Assembly (NCBI RefSeq): GCF_018613695.1
Contig: NZ_JAGGPR010000004.1
Span: 60,730-124,729, forward strand
Source of the DNA: Arthrobacter sp. ISL-95
GTDB taxonomy: Bacteria > Actinomycetota > Actinomycetes > Actinomycetales > Micrococcaceae
Direction of reading: 5' to 3'
DNA: 64,000 bases
This document shows positions 27,966-35,414 of the stretch, one piece after another (the stretch's first letter is position 1; each line of letters opens with the position of its first letter). The notes below the pieces were generated by a model, which was given only the letters and a program-made list of their open reading frames with translations, was not told the origin of the DNA and ran no database searches. The position numbers were made by a program, and so were the translations under genes.

Positions 27966-29246
27966 TTACGTTTGTCTTGGAAACGGGCGTTGGAACCGCC
28001 AATGATCCTCAAGCATGCGTGGCTTGTTGACCATAATGGCCCCTGCTACAAGCACTAGGAGCCAAGCACCGAGCATGCCGAACGAGGGAAGCCAGCCGTC
28101 CCCTGGACGGTGCAGGAGTGCGAAAAAGAATGGGCCTACGCTCGCCAGTGCGTAGCCGGTTCCTTGGGCGAACGCCGATAAACTTCCTGAGCCGGATTGC
28201 GTTCGTGTTCTCTTATTTATCATGGTGAAGGCAAAGGAATACGCGCCTTGGCCCAGCCCGGCCATGACGACCCAAACCCACGCCGAGGCTGGTGGAGCGA
28301 AGATGATGCCTCCGTAACCGACAGCGAAGGCAACGACAAAGAGGATTGCCAGAGGTAGTGGGCGGGGCATTTTCATGACGGCGAGGGGCACCATTAGTGC
28401 GACCGGTAAGGCGAGGATTGAATAGAGCGCCAGCATGGATCCAGCAGCTTCCTGTCCCATCCCTCTGTCAATGAGAACCGCGGGAAGCCACGTGAGCGCC
28501 GCGAAGGTGTTGCTGGAGCAACCAGCAAAGATCAGCGCAGCGCCCCAGCCGATTGCTGATCTCCAAGGTTGGACCGGGTTCGCAGGGGGCGTAGGCCTAT
28601 CGTTGGCTGGTGAGGCCCGGGGGCGGGTCACGTTCCGTTTGGCTGCAAGAAGAATCAGCCAAGGGACCGCAGCAAGCGCACTGAGGACAGCCCAAATACC
28701 TGTGGAAAACCGCCAGCCATAAAGAGTTGCCAAAGGTATGGCAAATTGGGCGGCCACGGCCGTGCTGACACCCAAGAGAGTGACATGGAGCACTGCGAGA
28801 ATCCCAATTTTGTCGGGAAAGTACTCTATCAACAGGGGCGGAGCCACGACATTGGCCAAGCCAATCCCGAGCATGGCGATGCAGGTGAACACCAGGAATG
28901 CCAGCACGTTCCATCCCATTGCGCGGCCGACCTGACCAAACGTTGTCAGCAGGACCGCAACCAGTAACAGGTGTTCCAGCTGGATACGCCGCAGAAGCGG
29001 CAGCGCAAAGAAACCCATTGCTGCGAAGCTGGAAGTCGGCAGCATCCCAAGAATCCCTGTGGTCACCGCGTCGAAGGGAAGGTCCGTGCTTATCTGGCCA
29101 AGGAGCGGGGACACTGCCGAGACCGCTTCTCTCGCGCTGAAGGCAACCAGCAGGATGCCTGCAAGCGCCGTGAGACGCCCGCGCAACGGCCTTCTCCCGG
29201 CTCCGTTGACTCGTAGTTCACGCTTAGGCAGGCGACGTAGAGCCAT
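27966..29246 (-). CDS. MFS transporter, CynX/NimT-like
   Basis: 426-aa transporter with about 12 hydrophobic helices and the pattern of the CynX/NimT branch of the major facilitator superfamily (LLVAFSAREAVSAVSPLLGQI at helix 1, quoted in part; FPDKIG after helix 4-5; a mid-loop rich in Pro/Arg). GGGAGGTG precedes the ATG. It lies inside the minus-strand LacI operon and would import or export an organic acid or small sugar-derived compound. A second, distinct member of the same branch is encoded at 42703. Confidence 0.88.
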   Translation of the reverse strand: MALRRLPKRELRVNGAGRRPLRGRLTALAGILLVAFSAREAVSAVSPLLGQISTDLPFDAVTTGILGMLPTSSFAAMGFFALPLLRRIQLEHLLLVAVLLTTFGQVGRAMGWNVLAFLVFTCIAMLGIGLANVVAPPLLIEYFPDKIGILAVLHVTLLGVSTAVAAQFAIPLATLYGWRFSTGIWAVLSALAAVPWLILLAAKRNVTRPRASPANDRPTPPANPVQPWRSAIGWGAALIFAGCSSNTFAALTWLPAVLIDRGMGQEAAGSMLALYSILALPVALMVPLAVMKMPRPLPLAILFVVAFAVGYGGIIFAPPASAWVWVVMAGLGQGAYSFAFTMINKRTRTQSGSGSLSAFAQGTGYALASVGPFFFALLHRPGDGWLPSFGMLGAWLLVLVAGAIMVNKPRMLEDHWRFQRPFPRQT

Positions 29247-29341
29247 GCTGGCACCTCCCTATATCCGACAGGCTGGCTCAGGTCACCAGTTCCTAAGACC
29301 CCGCTTCAGACACCTGTGCAACTTGGGCAAACTCGGACGGT

Positions 29342-30334
29342 TCAGCTTGCGTTGACTGCGTGGCTAGCCCATTCGCGCCCGGTTTGCTCCTCGGTGGGCA
29401 GACCGGCCGCGGCGAGGATCTGGTCCAGAAGGCGCTGGGTGTGAACAGCTTCGCGGCCCGAGGTAAGCGGCTGTGCCCTGTCAGCAACCCGGTCAAGGAA
29501 GTGGTGAACGGCAGCCGAGAATCCGAGGGTGTCTGTCGCAGTAGCCCAGCCGTAGGCTTCGGCGCTCAGTTCCCGCGATGTCGTCACGCCGTCGATGGTG
29601 GTGGAAACTGTTTCGGGGGCCCTGACTTCGACGGTCTTCCCGTCGCCGTAGGCGTCCAGTTTCTCGTTCCATGCCCCTGCTGTGCGGGCCGCCATGAGGA
29701 CGCCGGTGTTCCCGGTGCTGAAGCGGATGGTCGCTGCAAGTCCGTCTTCTTCCCAGGGATCTTCACCCGCGGCGTGAGCTGCTACATGTTCGGGTTCGCC
29801 CCCGCAGTACCAGCGCAGGAGATCGACCATATGAATGGCGTTCTCGAACGTTGCACGGTATTCGGATCCTGGGCGGTTCTTCTGGGCGACGCAGAATGTA
29901 GCCCCTTTGTCCCCAAAGGCTTCCCGGCCAGCCGTGTAGACGGGCGCATAGCGCCGGTTGAAGTCAACCATCAGAATCCGTCCCCGCTCGTCGGCGAGCT
30001 CTGCCAGACGTTCCGCTTCCTTGGTCGCCGGGGCGAGCGGTTTCTCGCAGAACACGTCCACGTCGCGTTTAAGGCAGAGCTCGACGGCGTGGGCGTGCTC
30101 GGAACGTGGGGTCAGCACGAAGACTGCATCCAGTTCCTGCGAGGCCAGCATCTCCTCCACCGTCTTGTAGGCTGCATTGAAGCCCCAGCGCCGGACCAGG
30201 CCGCTTGGATCTTCGCGTCGGGAAACCAGGGCAGCCAACTCGACGTCGTCCCGCTGTACGAGGGTGGGCAGTTGGGCAATCGTGGCGATGTTGCCGGCGC
30301 CGACAACTCCGACGCGGAGGCGGTTGGTGTTCAT
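29342..30334 (-). CDS. Gfo/Idh/MocA-family oxidoreductase 2
   Basis: 330-aa protein with a canonical Rossmann motif RVGVVGAGNIATIAQL (residues 6-21) and EKPLAPATKEAE (about 97-108). The C-terminal domain contains FENAIHMVDLLRWY with the histidine expected in the active site. Predicted to oxidise or reduce a cyclic polyol or glycoside with NAD(P). The ATG shares a base with the TAA of the TIM-barrel gene (TAATG), and AAGGAAAG precedes it, so the two genes are coupled. Combination with the TIM-barrel isomerase is typical of C3-oxidation pathways for glycosides and inositols. Confidence 0.9.
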   Translation of the reverse strand: MNTNRLRVGVVGAGNIATIAQLPTLVQRDDVELAALVSRREDPSGLVRRWGFNAAYKTVEEMLASQELDAVFVLTPRSEHAHAVELCLKRDVDVFCEKPLAPATKEAERLAELADERGRILMVDFNRRYAPVYTAGREAFGDKGATFCVAQKNRPGSEYRATFENAIHMVDLLRWYCGGEPEHVAAHAAGEDPWEEDGLAATIRFSTGNTGVLMAARTAGAWNEKLDAYGDGKTVEVRAPETVSTTIDGVTTSRELSAEAYGWATATDTLGFSAAVHHFLDRVADRAQPLTSGREAVHTQRLLDQILAAAGLPTEEQTGREWASHAVNAS

Positions 30335-31233
30335 TAGGCTTTCCTTACTTCAGCGAGATCAGTGAGCATCGAGCGCAGGACAGAGGCGGATTCCCGGAAT
30401 CCGTCCTCCGGCACGGGGAGATCTTGCGGGTGCCAACGGTATTCAAGCTCAATGCTCAGTACGTCGTCGTAACCGTGCCGTAGCAACGAAGCGAGGATTG
30501 GGGACCACGGAACAACGCCGCTTCCGACGACTCGCGAACGGACTGCCCGTTCCGAGGCGTTGACACGGGCAGTTTCCGACGCGCGGAAGGCCGCGGTGGG
30601 GTCAGTGAAGATGAGGTCTTTCACGTGGACGTGACCGATCAGGTCGCCTTGAACAGCGAAGGCTTCCTCGTAGTTTTCGTCGTGCGTGAAGGTCAGATTC
30701 GCTTGGTCATAGAGCACGCGAATGGCCGGATGGGCAATTTCCCGGACCAAGGAAGCGGTGTCCGCTGCCGTCTGAGTCATAGTGCCGAAGTGGTTCTCCA
30801 CGCACAGGCGAACGCCGGCCTGAGCTGCTTCGGGCGCAAGAGCCTCCAGCGCCCTACGCAGTTGTCCCCATCGCGCCGCGTGGTCGGTATCCCCCGGGTG
30901 CCAGGAGCCGGCGTAGACACGGACCCGATCAGCGCCGAGCAAGTGTGCGGTATCTATGGCTCCACGGAATTCATCGACTGCTGCGCGCCATTCCGCCTCG
31001 TCCAGGGAGTTGATGGCGGTGGTGTAAGGCGTCAGACCTACGATAGGGAGCCCTGCGTTTTCTGCCGCTTTCAGTGCCTCCATCGCGGCACGACGGTCAC
31101 CTAGGGGCAATCCGGATTTGTAGTCATTTTGGTAGATGACTTCGGCGGCATCGAGACCTGCGGCTCGGAAGAGATCAATTGCTTGGGGAACCGTGTGGTC
31201 CGGGGTGCCTAGTGTGTGACCGGCTAGCCGCAT
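30334..31233 (-). CDS. Sugar phosphate isomerase/epimerase-like TIM-barrel protein 1
   Basis: 299-aa xylose-isomerase-like (AP-endonuclease 2 superfamily) TIM barrel. Predicted metal ligands: Glu in LCVENHFG, Asp in VLYDQANLT, His in GHVHVKDL and Glu in VLSIELEYRW. Such proteins act as isomerases, epimerases, or beta-eliminating lyases on 3-keto sugars. It stands in the LacI operon between a VOC protein (4 nt upstream end) and Gfo/Idh/MocA oxidoreductase 2. Start MRLAGHTLGTPDHT follows AGAAAGGACAT. Substrate is unknown. Confidence 0.88.
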   Translation of the reverse strand: MRLAGHTLGTPDHTVPQAIDLFRAAGLDAAEVIYQNDYKSGLPLGDRRAAMEALKAAENAGLPIVGLTPYTTAINSLDEAEWRAAVDEFRGAIDTAHLLGADRVRVYAGSWHPGDTDHAARWGQLRRALEALAPEAAQAGVRLCVENHFGTMTQTAADTASLVREIAHPAIRVLYDQANLTFTHDENYEEAFAVQGDLIGHVHVKDLIFTDPTAAFRASETARVNASERAVRSRVVGSGVVPWSPILASLLRHGYDDVLSIELEYRWHPQDLPVPEDGFRESASVLRSMLTDLAEVRKA

Positions 31234-31236
31234 GGT

Positions 31237-31803
31237 TTATGTCCTTTCTGGAGTGGGTGGAGTTGCTGTCCAGTCCGCGGGACCGACCAGCCGGGGCGGG
31301 GCTGCGACGCGTGATCGATCCACGATTTCCATCAGCAATCCCCAGGGGGTAATGAAGTAGGTCCAGCGGTTGCCTGCTACGCGGGGGCTGTCGCCGGCGA
31401 CTTCCTTGCGCTCACCGAGCACGCGTACCCCGGGTGTTGCTTGCAGCACGGCGATGGCTTCGTCGACGTCGTCGACGACGAAGCACAGGTGGTGGCCGCC
31501 GGCGTCGCAGTGCCTTGGCGGCGTATCGCGCCGCTCAGCGCTGCTCCACTCGAAAAGCTCGATGTTGAGGTTCGGGGGCAGGCGCAGCATGGCGAGCGTG
31601 AGCTTCGCATCTGACGGGACTTCGAAATTTGTCGGCATGAATTCTTCGTCGGGTCCGCGTTCGGAGCGGTAGAGCTCTTCAGCTCCGAGGACTTCGACGA
31701 AGAACCGGATGCCGTCCTCAAGGTTTGGCACGGTCAGGCCGACGTGGTCTGTGTGCTGGAGCCCTGGCAGGCGTCGGAGCGTCGGCTTCTGTCCCCCGCT
31801 CAT
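31237..31803 (-). CDS. VOC-family protein, second copy
   Basis: 188-aa protein with two VOC modules: HTDHVGLTVPNLEDGIRFF (first metal His), IELFEW (Glu), GGHHLCFVVDDVDEAI (second His) and LLMEIVDR (Glu). It is larger than the copy at 25343 and carries a proline-rich C-terminal tail. Its ATG overlaps the stop of the LacI gene by 4 nt, so it is translated in coupling with the regulator. It could be a glyoxalase- or dioxygenase-like enzyme acting on a pathway intermediate; the sequence alone does not decide. Confidence 0.85.
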   Translation of the reverse strand: MSGGQKPTLRRLPGLQHTDHVGLTVPNLEDGIRFFVEVLGAEELYRSERGPDEEFMPTNFEVPSDAKLTLAMLRLPPNLNIELFEWSSAERRDTPPRHCDAGGHHLCFVVDDVDEAIAVLQATPGVRVLGERKEVAGDSPRVAGNRWTYFITPWGLLMEIVDRSRVAAPPRLVGPADWTATPPTPERT

Positions 31804-32795
31804 TTGCGCGGTCCGGAAGTGGAGCCGCGGACCAGAAGCTGAGGTTCGAGGACGATATGGTCCACGGAGCCGTCAATGTTCTGTTTCTCGGCCAGTTCGA
31901 TGGCAATATCTCCCATGTCGGCGATCGGCTGGCGAACCGTGGTTAGAGGAGGGTTGAACCGGGCGCCGAGAGCGAGACCATCGAACCCGATGACCGACAC
32001 ATCCTCGGGTACGCGCACGCCACGTTGGCCGAGCGCCGAAATCACGGCAAAGGCCACCATGTCGTTGGCTGCAATAATTGCCGTTGGCGGATTATCCATC
32101 TGCAGAAAATGCTCGGCGCCGCGCGTGCCCGCATCAAGATCTGAACCGCTGTCCAGCACAATCGGCGTGCCACCACTTAGGGCCGTCAGTTGAAGATAGG
32201 CGTCCATCCGGTCCTGGGCGGTGTGCGTCCCGGCGATGCCGGATACATAACCGATCGAGGTATGCCCAAGGCCGCGCAGGTGGTCCAGTGCGATCGTGAT
32301 TCCCTGGCGGCTGTCGACGGTGACGGTGGGAACAGAGGCATCACCTTCCACTCTGTCGATCACCACAACCTTGTGGCCGAAAGCGAAGCGCTTCATAGCC
32401 TCGCTATCTACCTTCGTTGAGGGTGCCACAATCCCGAAGGGCGCGTACATCGCCTGCATCGCAGTGAAGTACCCGTCGGTCTTGGCCGGGTCCCCGTTGG
32501 TGACGCAGAGGAGCAGCTGGTAGCCGCGATCGTCAGCTGCCTGTGTCATCGCCTTGGCAAGTTCCGCGAAGAAAGGGTTCGTGATGTCAGGGACGATCAG
32601 CGGGATAAAGGTGCTTGTCTTGCGCCGAAGCGCCTGCGCGAGTGGACTCATCGTGTAGCCGAGCCCCTCGGCGACCCGGAGGATATGCTCGCGTGTTTCA
32701 CTCTTCACCGCCTCGGGGCGTGAGAACGCCCGGGAGACAGTTGACCGATGGACACCGGCAGCTTTGGCAACGACGTCGATACTCAAGTCAGGCAT
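31800..32795 (-). CDS. LacI-family transcriptional regulator of the catabolic regulon
   Basis: 331-aa repressor. N-terminal LacI helix-turn-helix IDVVAKAAGVHRSTVSRAFSR (about residues 5-25), hinge helix region YTMSPLAQALRRKTS and a periplasmic-binding-protein-like effector domain. The ATG at 32795 is preferred over 32822 because GGAGG lies 8 nt upstream. It overlaps the end of Gfo/Idh/MocA gene 3 by 8 nt. The tandem TGAGATCGGTTGCA-type sites at 21816, 33793 and 35199 all flank promoters of this cluster and fit its expected binding preference for a CG-centred palindrome. It is probably autoregulated through the 33793 promoter. Confidence 0.92.
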   Translation of the reverse strand: MPDLSIDVVAKAAGVHRSTVSRAFSRPEAVKSETREHILRVAEGLGYTMSPLAQALRRKTSTFIPLIVPDITNPFFAELAKAMTQAADDRGYQLLLCVTNGDPAKTDGYFTAMQAMYAPFGIVAPSTKVDSEAMKRFAFGHKVVVIDRVEGDASVPTVTVDSRQGITIALDHLRGLGHTSIGYVSGIAGTHTAQDRMDAYLQLTALSGGTPIVLDSGSDLDAGTRGAEHFLQMDNPPTAIIAANDMVAFAVISALGQRGVRVPEDVSVIGFDGLALGARFNPPLTTVRQPIADMGDIAIELAEKQNIDGSVDHIVLEPQLLVRGSTSGPRK

Positions 32796-33780
32796 GTTTT
32801 CTTCCTCCGTGCTGGTCGTCATAGGCCTGCCAAATGGGGCGCATAACGTTTTCGAGCTGGGCCAGAGAAGTCAGGCCCCGGAATCCATCTTCCAGCGTCC
32901 GGGCAACACTCCGCACAAACGGATCGTAAAGCGGGTCACTATCCACATTGATCTTGTCCACCTCCGTGGTGCCGTCCAGTGCCGTGAAAGTAGCTGTGCC
33001 ATCCGAATCAACAGTGGCGAATCCTGCCTCACCGGCCGAGGTAAAGCTGCAGTAGCGCTTAAGCGGCGAACCCGGGAAAGCGTACCCAACCTCCACAATG
33101 GCTTCGCGTCCCTCCGGCGTTGTGATGATGAGGCTCGCATGATCCTCGACAGCCTGGTTGTGAAGAACCGACGAGAGCCTGGAGTCCACATGTGCGGCTG
33201 ACTCATCGCTGCCCCGGAGGAATAGATCGACAAAATGTGGAGCCAGGTTGGCCAAACAACCCCCACCAGCCTTGACCGGGTCCAGCATCCAAGGATTGGC
33301 GTTGGCGAGATACCGGGCCGGAGGGCCAGCAATGAAGGAGGCTCGCTGGTACGTGGCACGCCCCGCCTTGGCAAGCCATTTTTCTGTGGGCCCGCCCCGC
33401 TGGACCAGGGGCACAGTTGCAGGAACGCCTGCCGCCTCCGCGGCCTGACGCACGGCAGATAGCTCGCCGAGGGAGGTTCCTAACGGCTTTTCGACGACGA
33501 ACGGGATACCGCGCTCGATCAGGGCGAAACACTTCTCGGCCATTCCGTCATGGGGACCAAATACATAGGCAAGCCCGACGTCGGGGAGATCTACCAGCTT
33601 GCGCCAGTCGGCTTCAACCGGGGCCCCCCAGCCTTCGGCCAGCTCCTTTACCTGCACCCGCGATACGTCGTCGTCGCCGACTCCGATCACCTCGTGCTCT
33701 TCGCCAATGGCCTCCGCGCAGAGCGGAACATGCCAATGGGAAGCACCCAGAATGATTGTGCGTACGTGAGTCAACCGCAA
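32788..33780 (-). CDS. Gfo/Idh/MocA-family oxidoreductase 3
   Basis: 330-aa protein; first gene of the minus-strand LacI operon. The Rossmann start reads TIILGASHWHVPLCAEAI, which departs from the usual GxGxxG, and EKPLGTSLGELSAVR follows near residue 94. The C-terminal domain contains LANLAPHFVDLFLRG with a probable active-site histidine. The start is non-ATG: TTG at 33780, or TTG at 33774, which lies 8 nt after AGGGGG and is better spaced. The substrate differs from those of copies 1 and 2 judging by the low mutual similarity. The tandem operators lie 13 nt upstream of the start. Confidence 0.85.
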   Translation of the reverse strand: MRLTHVRTIILGASHWHVPLCAEAIGEEHEVIGVGDDDVSRVQVKELAEGWGAPVEADWRKLVDLPDVGLAYVFGPHDGMAEKCFALIERGIPFVVEKPLGTSLGELSAVRQAAEAAGVPATVPLVQRGGPTEKWLAKAGRATYQRASFIAGPPARYLANANPWMLDPVKAGGGCLANLAPHFVDLFLRGSDESAAHVDSRLSSVLHNQAVEDHASLIITTPEGREAIVEVGYAFPGSPLKRYCSFTSAGEAGFATVDSDGTATFTALDGTTEVDKINVDSDPLYDPFVRSVARTLEDGFRGLTSLAQLENVMRPIWQAYDDQHGGRKHA

Positions 33781-33792
33781 TACCCCCTTGTA

Positions 33793-33851
33793 TGAGATCG
33801 GTTGCTGAGATCGGTTGCAATAACACTATGGATGGTGGGAGAGTTTGTCAA
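33793..33851 (-). promoter_or_regulatory. Promoter with tandem LacI-type operators (leftward)
   Basis: Leftward promoter: TTGACA (minus strand, 33851-33846), 17-bp spacer, TAGTGT (33828-33823). Immediately downstream are two overlapping operators TGAGATCGGTTGC[A/T] at 33806-33819 and 33793-33806 (plus-strand reading), again with a 13-nt period. Drives the operon starting at 33780. Confidence 0.8.
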
Positions 33852-33920
33852 CGACATCAAAACACCACCCAGTGCCGGGCGACTCAAAAGTTGGAGATGC
33901 CCGGCCGAAGAGAGGCCAGC

Positions 33921-34568
33921 ATGTATAAGAAACTTCGCACCCTGCAAACCATCGACGAGTCAGGTGCCGTCCTCATCGTGCGGCTGGAGAACGCCGAACT
34001 TGCAGAGCGCGTTGCCGAAGCCGCCATCGAAGGAGGGTTCCGGGCGCTCGAGATCACTCTTTCAATTCCAGGCGCCGTAGACGTGATCCGTCGGCTCGCC
34101 GCTAAACACGGGTCCTCCGGCGTGGCTATCGGCGCTGGAACAGTGTTGGACGAGCACTCAGCGTACGAATGCATCCGGGCCGGCGCTCAGTTCCTTGTCA
34201 GTCCTCAGCTGAACCCCGCGATGATCCGTACGGCGAACCGTTACCAGATAGCAACCATCAGCGGAGCCTTTACACCGACCGAACTCGTCGAGTCCGCGGA
34301 GGCCGGCGCCGACATACTCAAGCTCTTCCCGACCGAGGCCGGAGGAGTCGCCTACGCTAAATCCGTGCTGGCTCCGCTGGCGCATCTGCCGATCATGCCG
34401 GCAGGTGGAGTAACCCTCGAAAACGTCGGCGAATGGTTCGCCGCTGGCGTAGCAGGGGTCGGCGTGGGCAGCTACGTAACCAAAGCATGGCAACCGGACG
34501 GCGACTTTACCCGCGTTACCGAAGCAGCCCGGGCTTTCCTCGCAGCGGTAGCCGAGGCCCGCAAGTAA
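33921..34568 (+). CDS. KDPG/KHG-type aldolase (class I)
   Basis: 215-aa trimeric class I aldolase of the Eda family. Landmarks: LIVRLENAELAERVAEAAIE, the catalytic Glu in RALEITLSIPGA, GAGTVLDEHSA, the pyruvate-binding region FLVSPQLNP, and the Schiff-base lysine in DILKLFPTEAGG, then IMPAGGVTLENV. It would split a 2-keto-3-deoxy-6-phospho sugar acid to pyruvate and a triose phosphate. The ATG at 33921 follows GAAGAGAGG. It is transcribed away from the leftward LacI operon, and its TAA shares a base with the ATG of the kinase gene. Whether the LacI sites at 33793 also act on it is unclear. Confidence 0.9.
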   Translation: MYKKLRTLQTIDESGAVLIVRLENAELAERVAEAAIEGGFRALEITLSIPGAVDVIRRLAAKHGSSGVAIGAGTVLDEHSAYECIRAGAQFLVSPQLNPAMIRTANRYQIATISGAFTPTELVESAEAGADILKLFPTEAGGVAYAKSVLAPLAHLPIMPAGGVTLENVGEWFAAGVAGVGVGSYVTKAWQPDGDFTRVTEAARAFLAAVAEARK

Positions 34569-35110
34569 TGTCGCCCCACGTCTTCATTGTTATTGGACCG
34601 GCAGGCTCAGGGAAAACAACCGTTGCCCAACGAACAGCACAACAGCACGATGCCGCGTACCTGGACAAGGACCGGGTCAGTGGCCGTTTCGTCGAATTCG
34701 CGCTGACTGCCACCGGGCATGATCCCAGCGACCGCGAGTCCAACGACTACTATCGCGCCAATCTGCTGCCCCTCGAGTACGAGACCCTGATGGACGTGGC
34801 GGGAATAAACCTGCGTCTCGGCCGATCAGTGGTCCTTGACGCACCCTTTGGGGCCTATTTCAACGACCCGGACTACATTACGCGTGCTGCTAAAGACTTC
34901 CAATGGCCCTCCCCCGCAATCACAGTGATACGGATCCGCGTGCCGCAAGACGTCCTGCGTTCGCGGCTCACCCGCCGCGGCCTTGAGCGCGACCAGTGGA
35001 AACTTACCCACTGGGATGATTACTGGTCGGTGTACGGCCGCCTGGAGTGCGCTTGGTCCGGAGTGGATTTCCAGGAATTCGACAACGAGGCGCCCCTCTC
35101 GGTCGATTGA
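34568..35110 (+). CDS. P-loop kinase-like ATPase (gluconokinase/AAA_33 type)
   Basis: 180-aa small P-loop protein: Walker A GPAGSGKTT at residues 9-17, followed by a LDKDRVSGRFVE switch, and a lid-like region LRSRLTRRGLERDQWK. Size and order resemble gluconokinases and other small-molecule kinases. It starts at ATG 34568, overlapping the aldolase stop by one base (TAATG), so the two are coupled. The obvious hypothesis is that it phosphorylates the sugar acid to supply the aldolase, giving a phosphorylative lower pathway. It is not an orthodox KDG kinase, which is of the ribokinase fold, so the pairing is unusual. Confidence 0.75.
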   Translation: MSPHVFIVIGPAGSGKTTVAQRTAQQHDAAYLDKDRVSGRFVEFALTATGHDPSDRESNDYYRANLLPLEYETLMDVAGINLRLGRSVVLDAPFGAYFNDPDYITRAAKDFQWPSPAITVIRIRVPQDVLRSRLTRRGLERDQWKLTHWDDYWSVYGRLECAWSGVDFQEFDNEAPLSVD

Positions 35111-35164
35111 ACCGACGTGGCGTCCTGCCATATCGGCACGAACAAGGCACATTCAGATAAGACG

Positions 35165-35225
35165 TTGACAAGCATCACATCTCATCCGTATTGTTGCCTG
35201 CAACCGATCTCAGCAACCGATCTCA
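35165..35225 (+). promoter_or_regulatory. Promoter with tandem LacI-type operators (MFS gene)
   Basis: TTGACA (35165-35170), 18-bp spacer, TATTGT (35189-35194); then TGCAACCGATCTCA at 35199-35212 and AGCAACCGATCTCA at 35212-35225. A 190-nt leader without recognised structure leads to the MFS gene at 35415. Confidence 0.78.
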
Positions 35226-35414
35226 TTCAGTAAATCTGACGAGTCTGGAACGCTTCGTCTCCACTTCCAGTCGGACAGCGCCTAGACGTTGATCCGGCTG
35301 TAGGCCCTGGCAGTCGACTAAGTTATCGGGCAGTTCAGCAAGGGGGCCAGGCCCCGAGATGCCCGGGCATACCCATACCCCCTCCGCAACAAACGTGAAA
35401 ATATGGAGAGTTCA

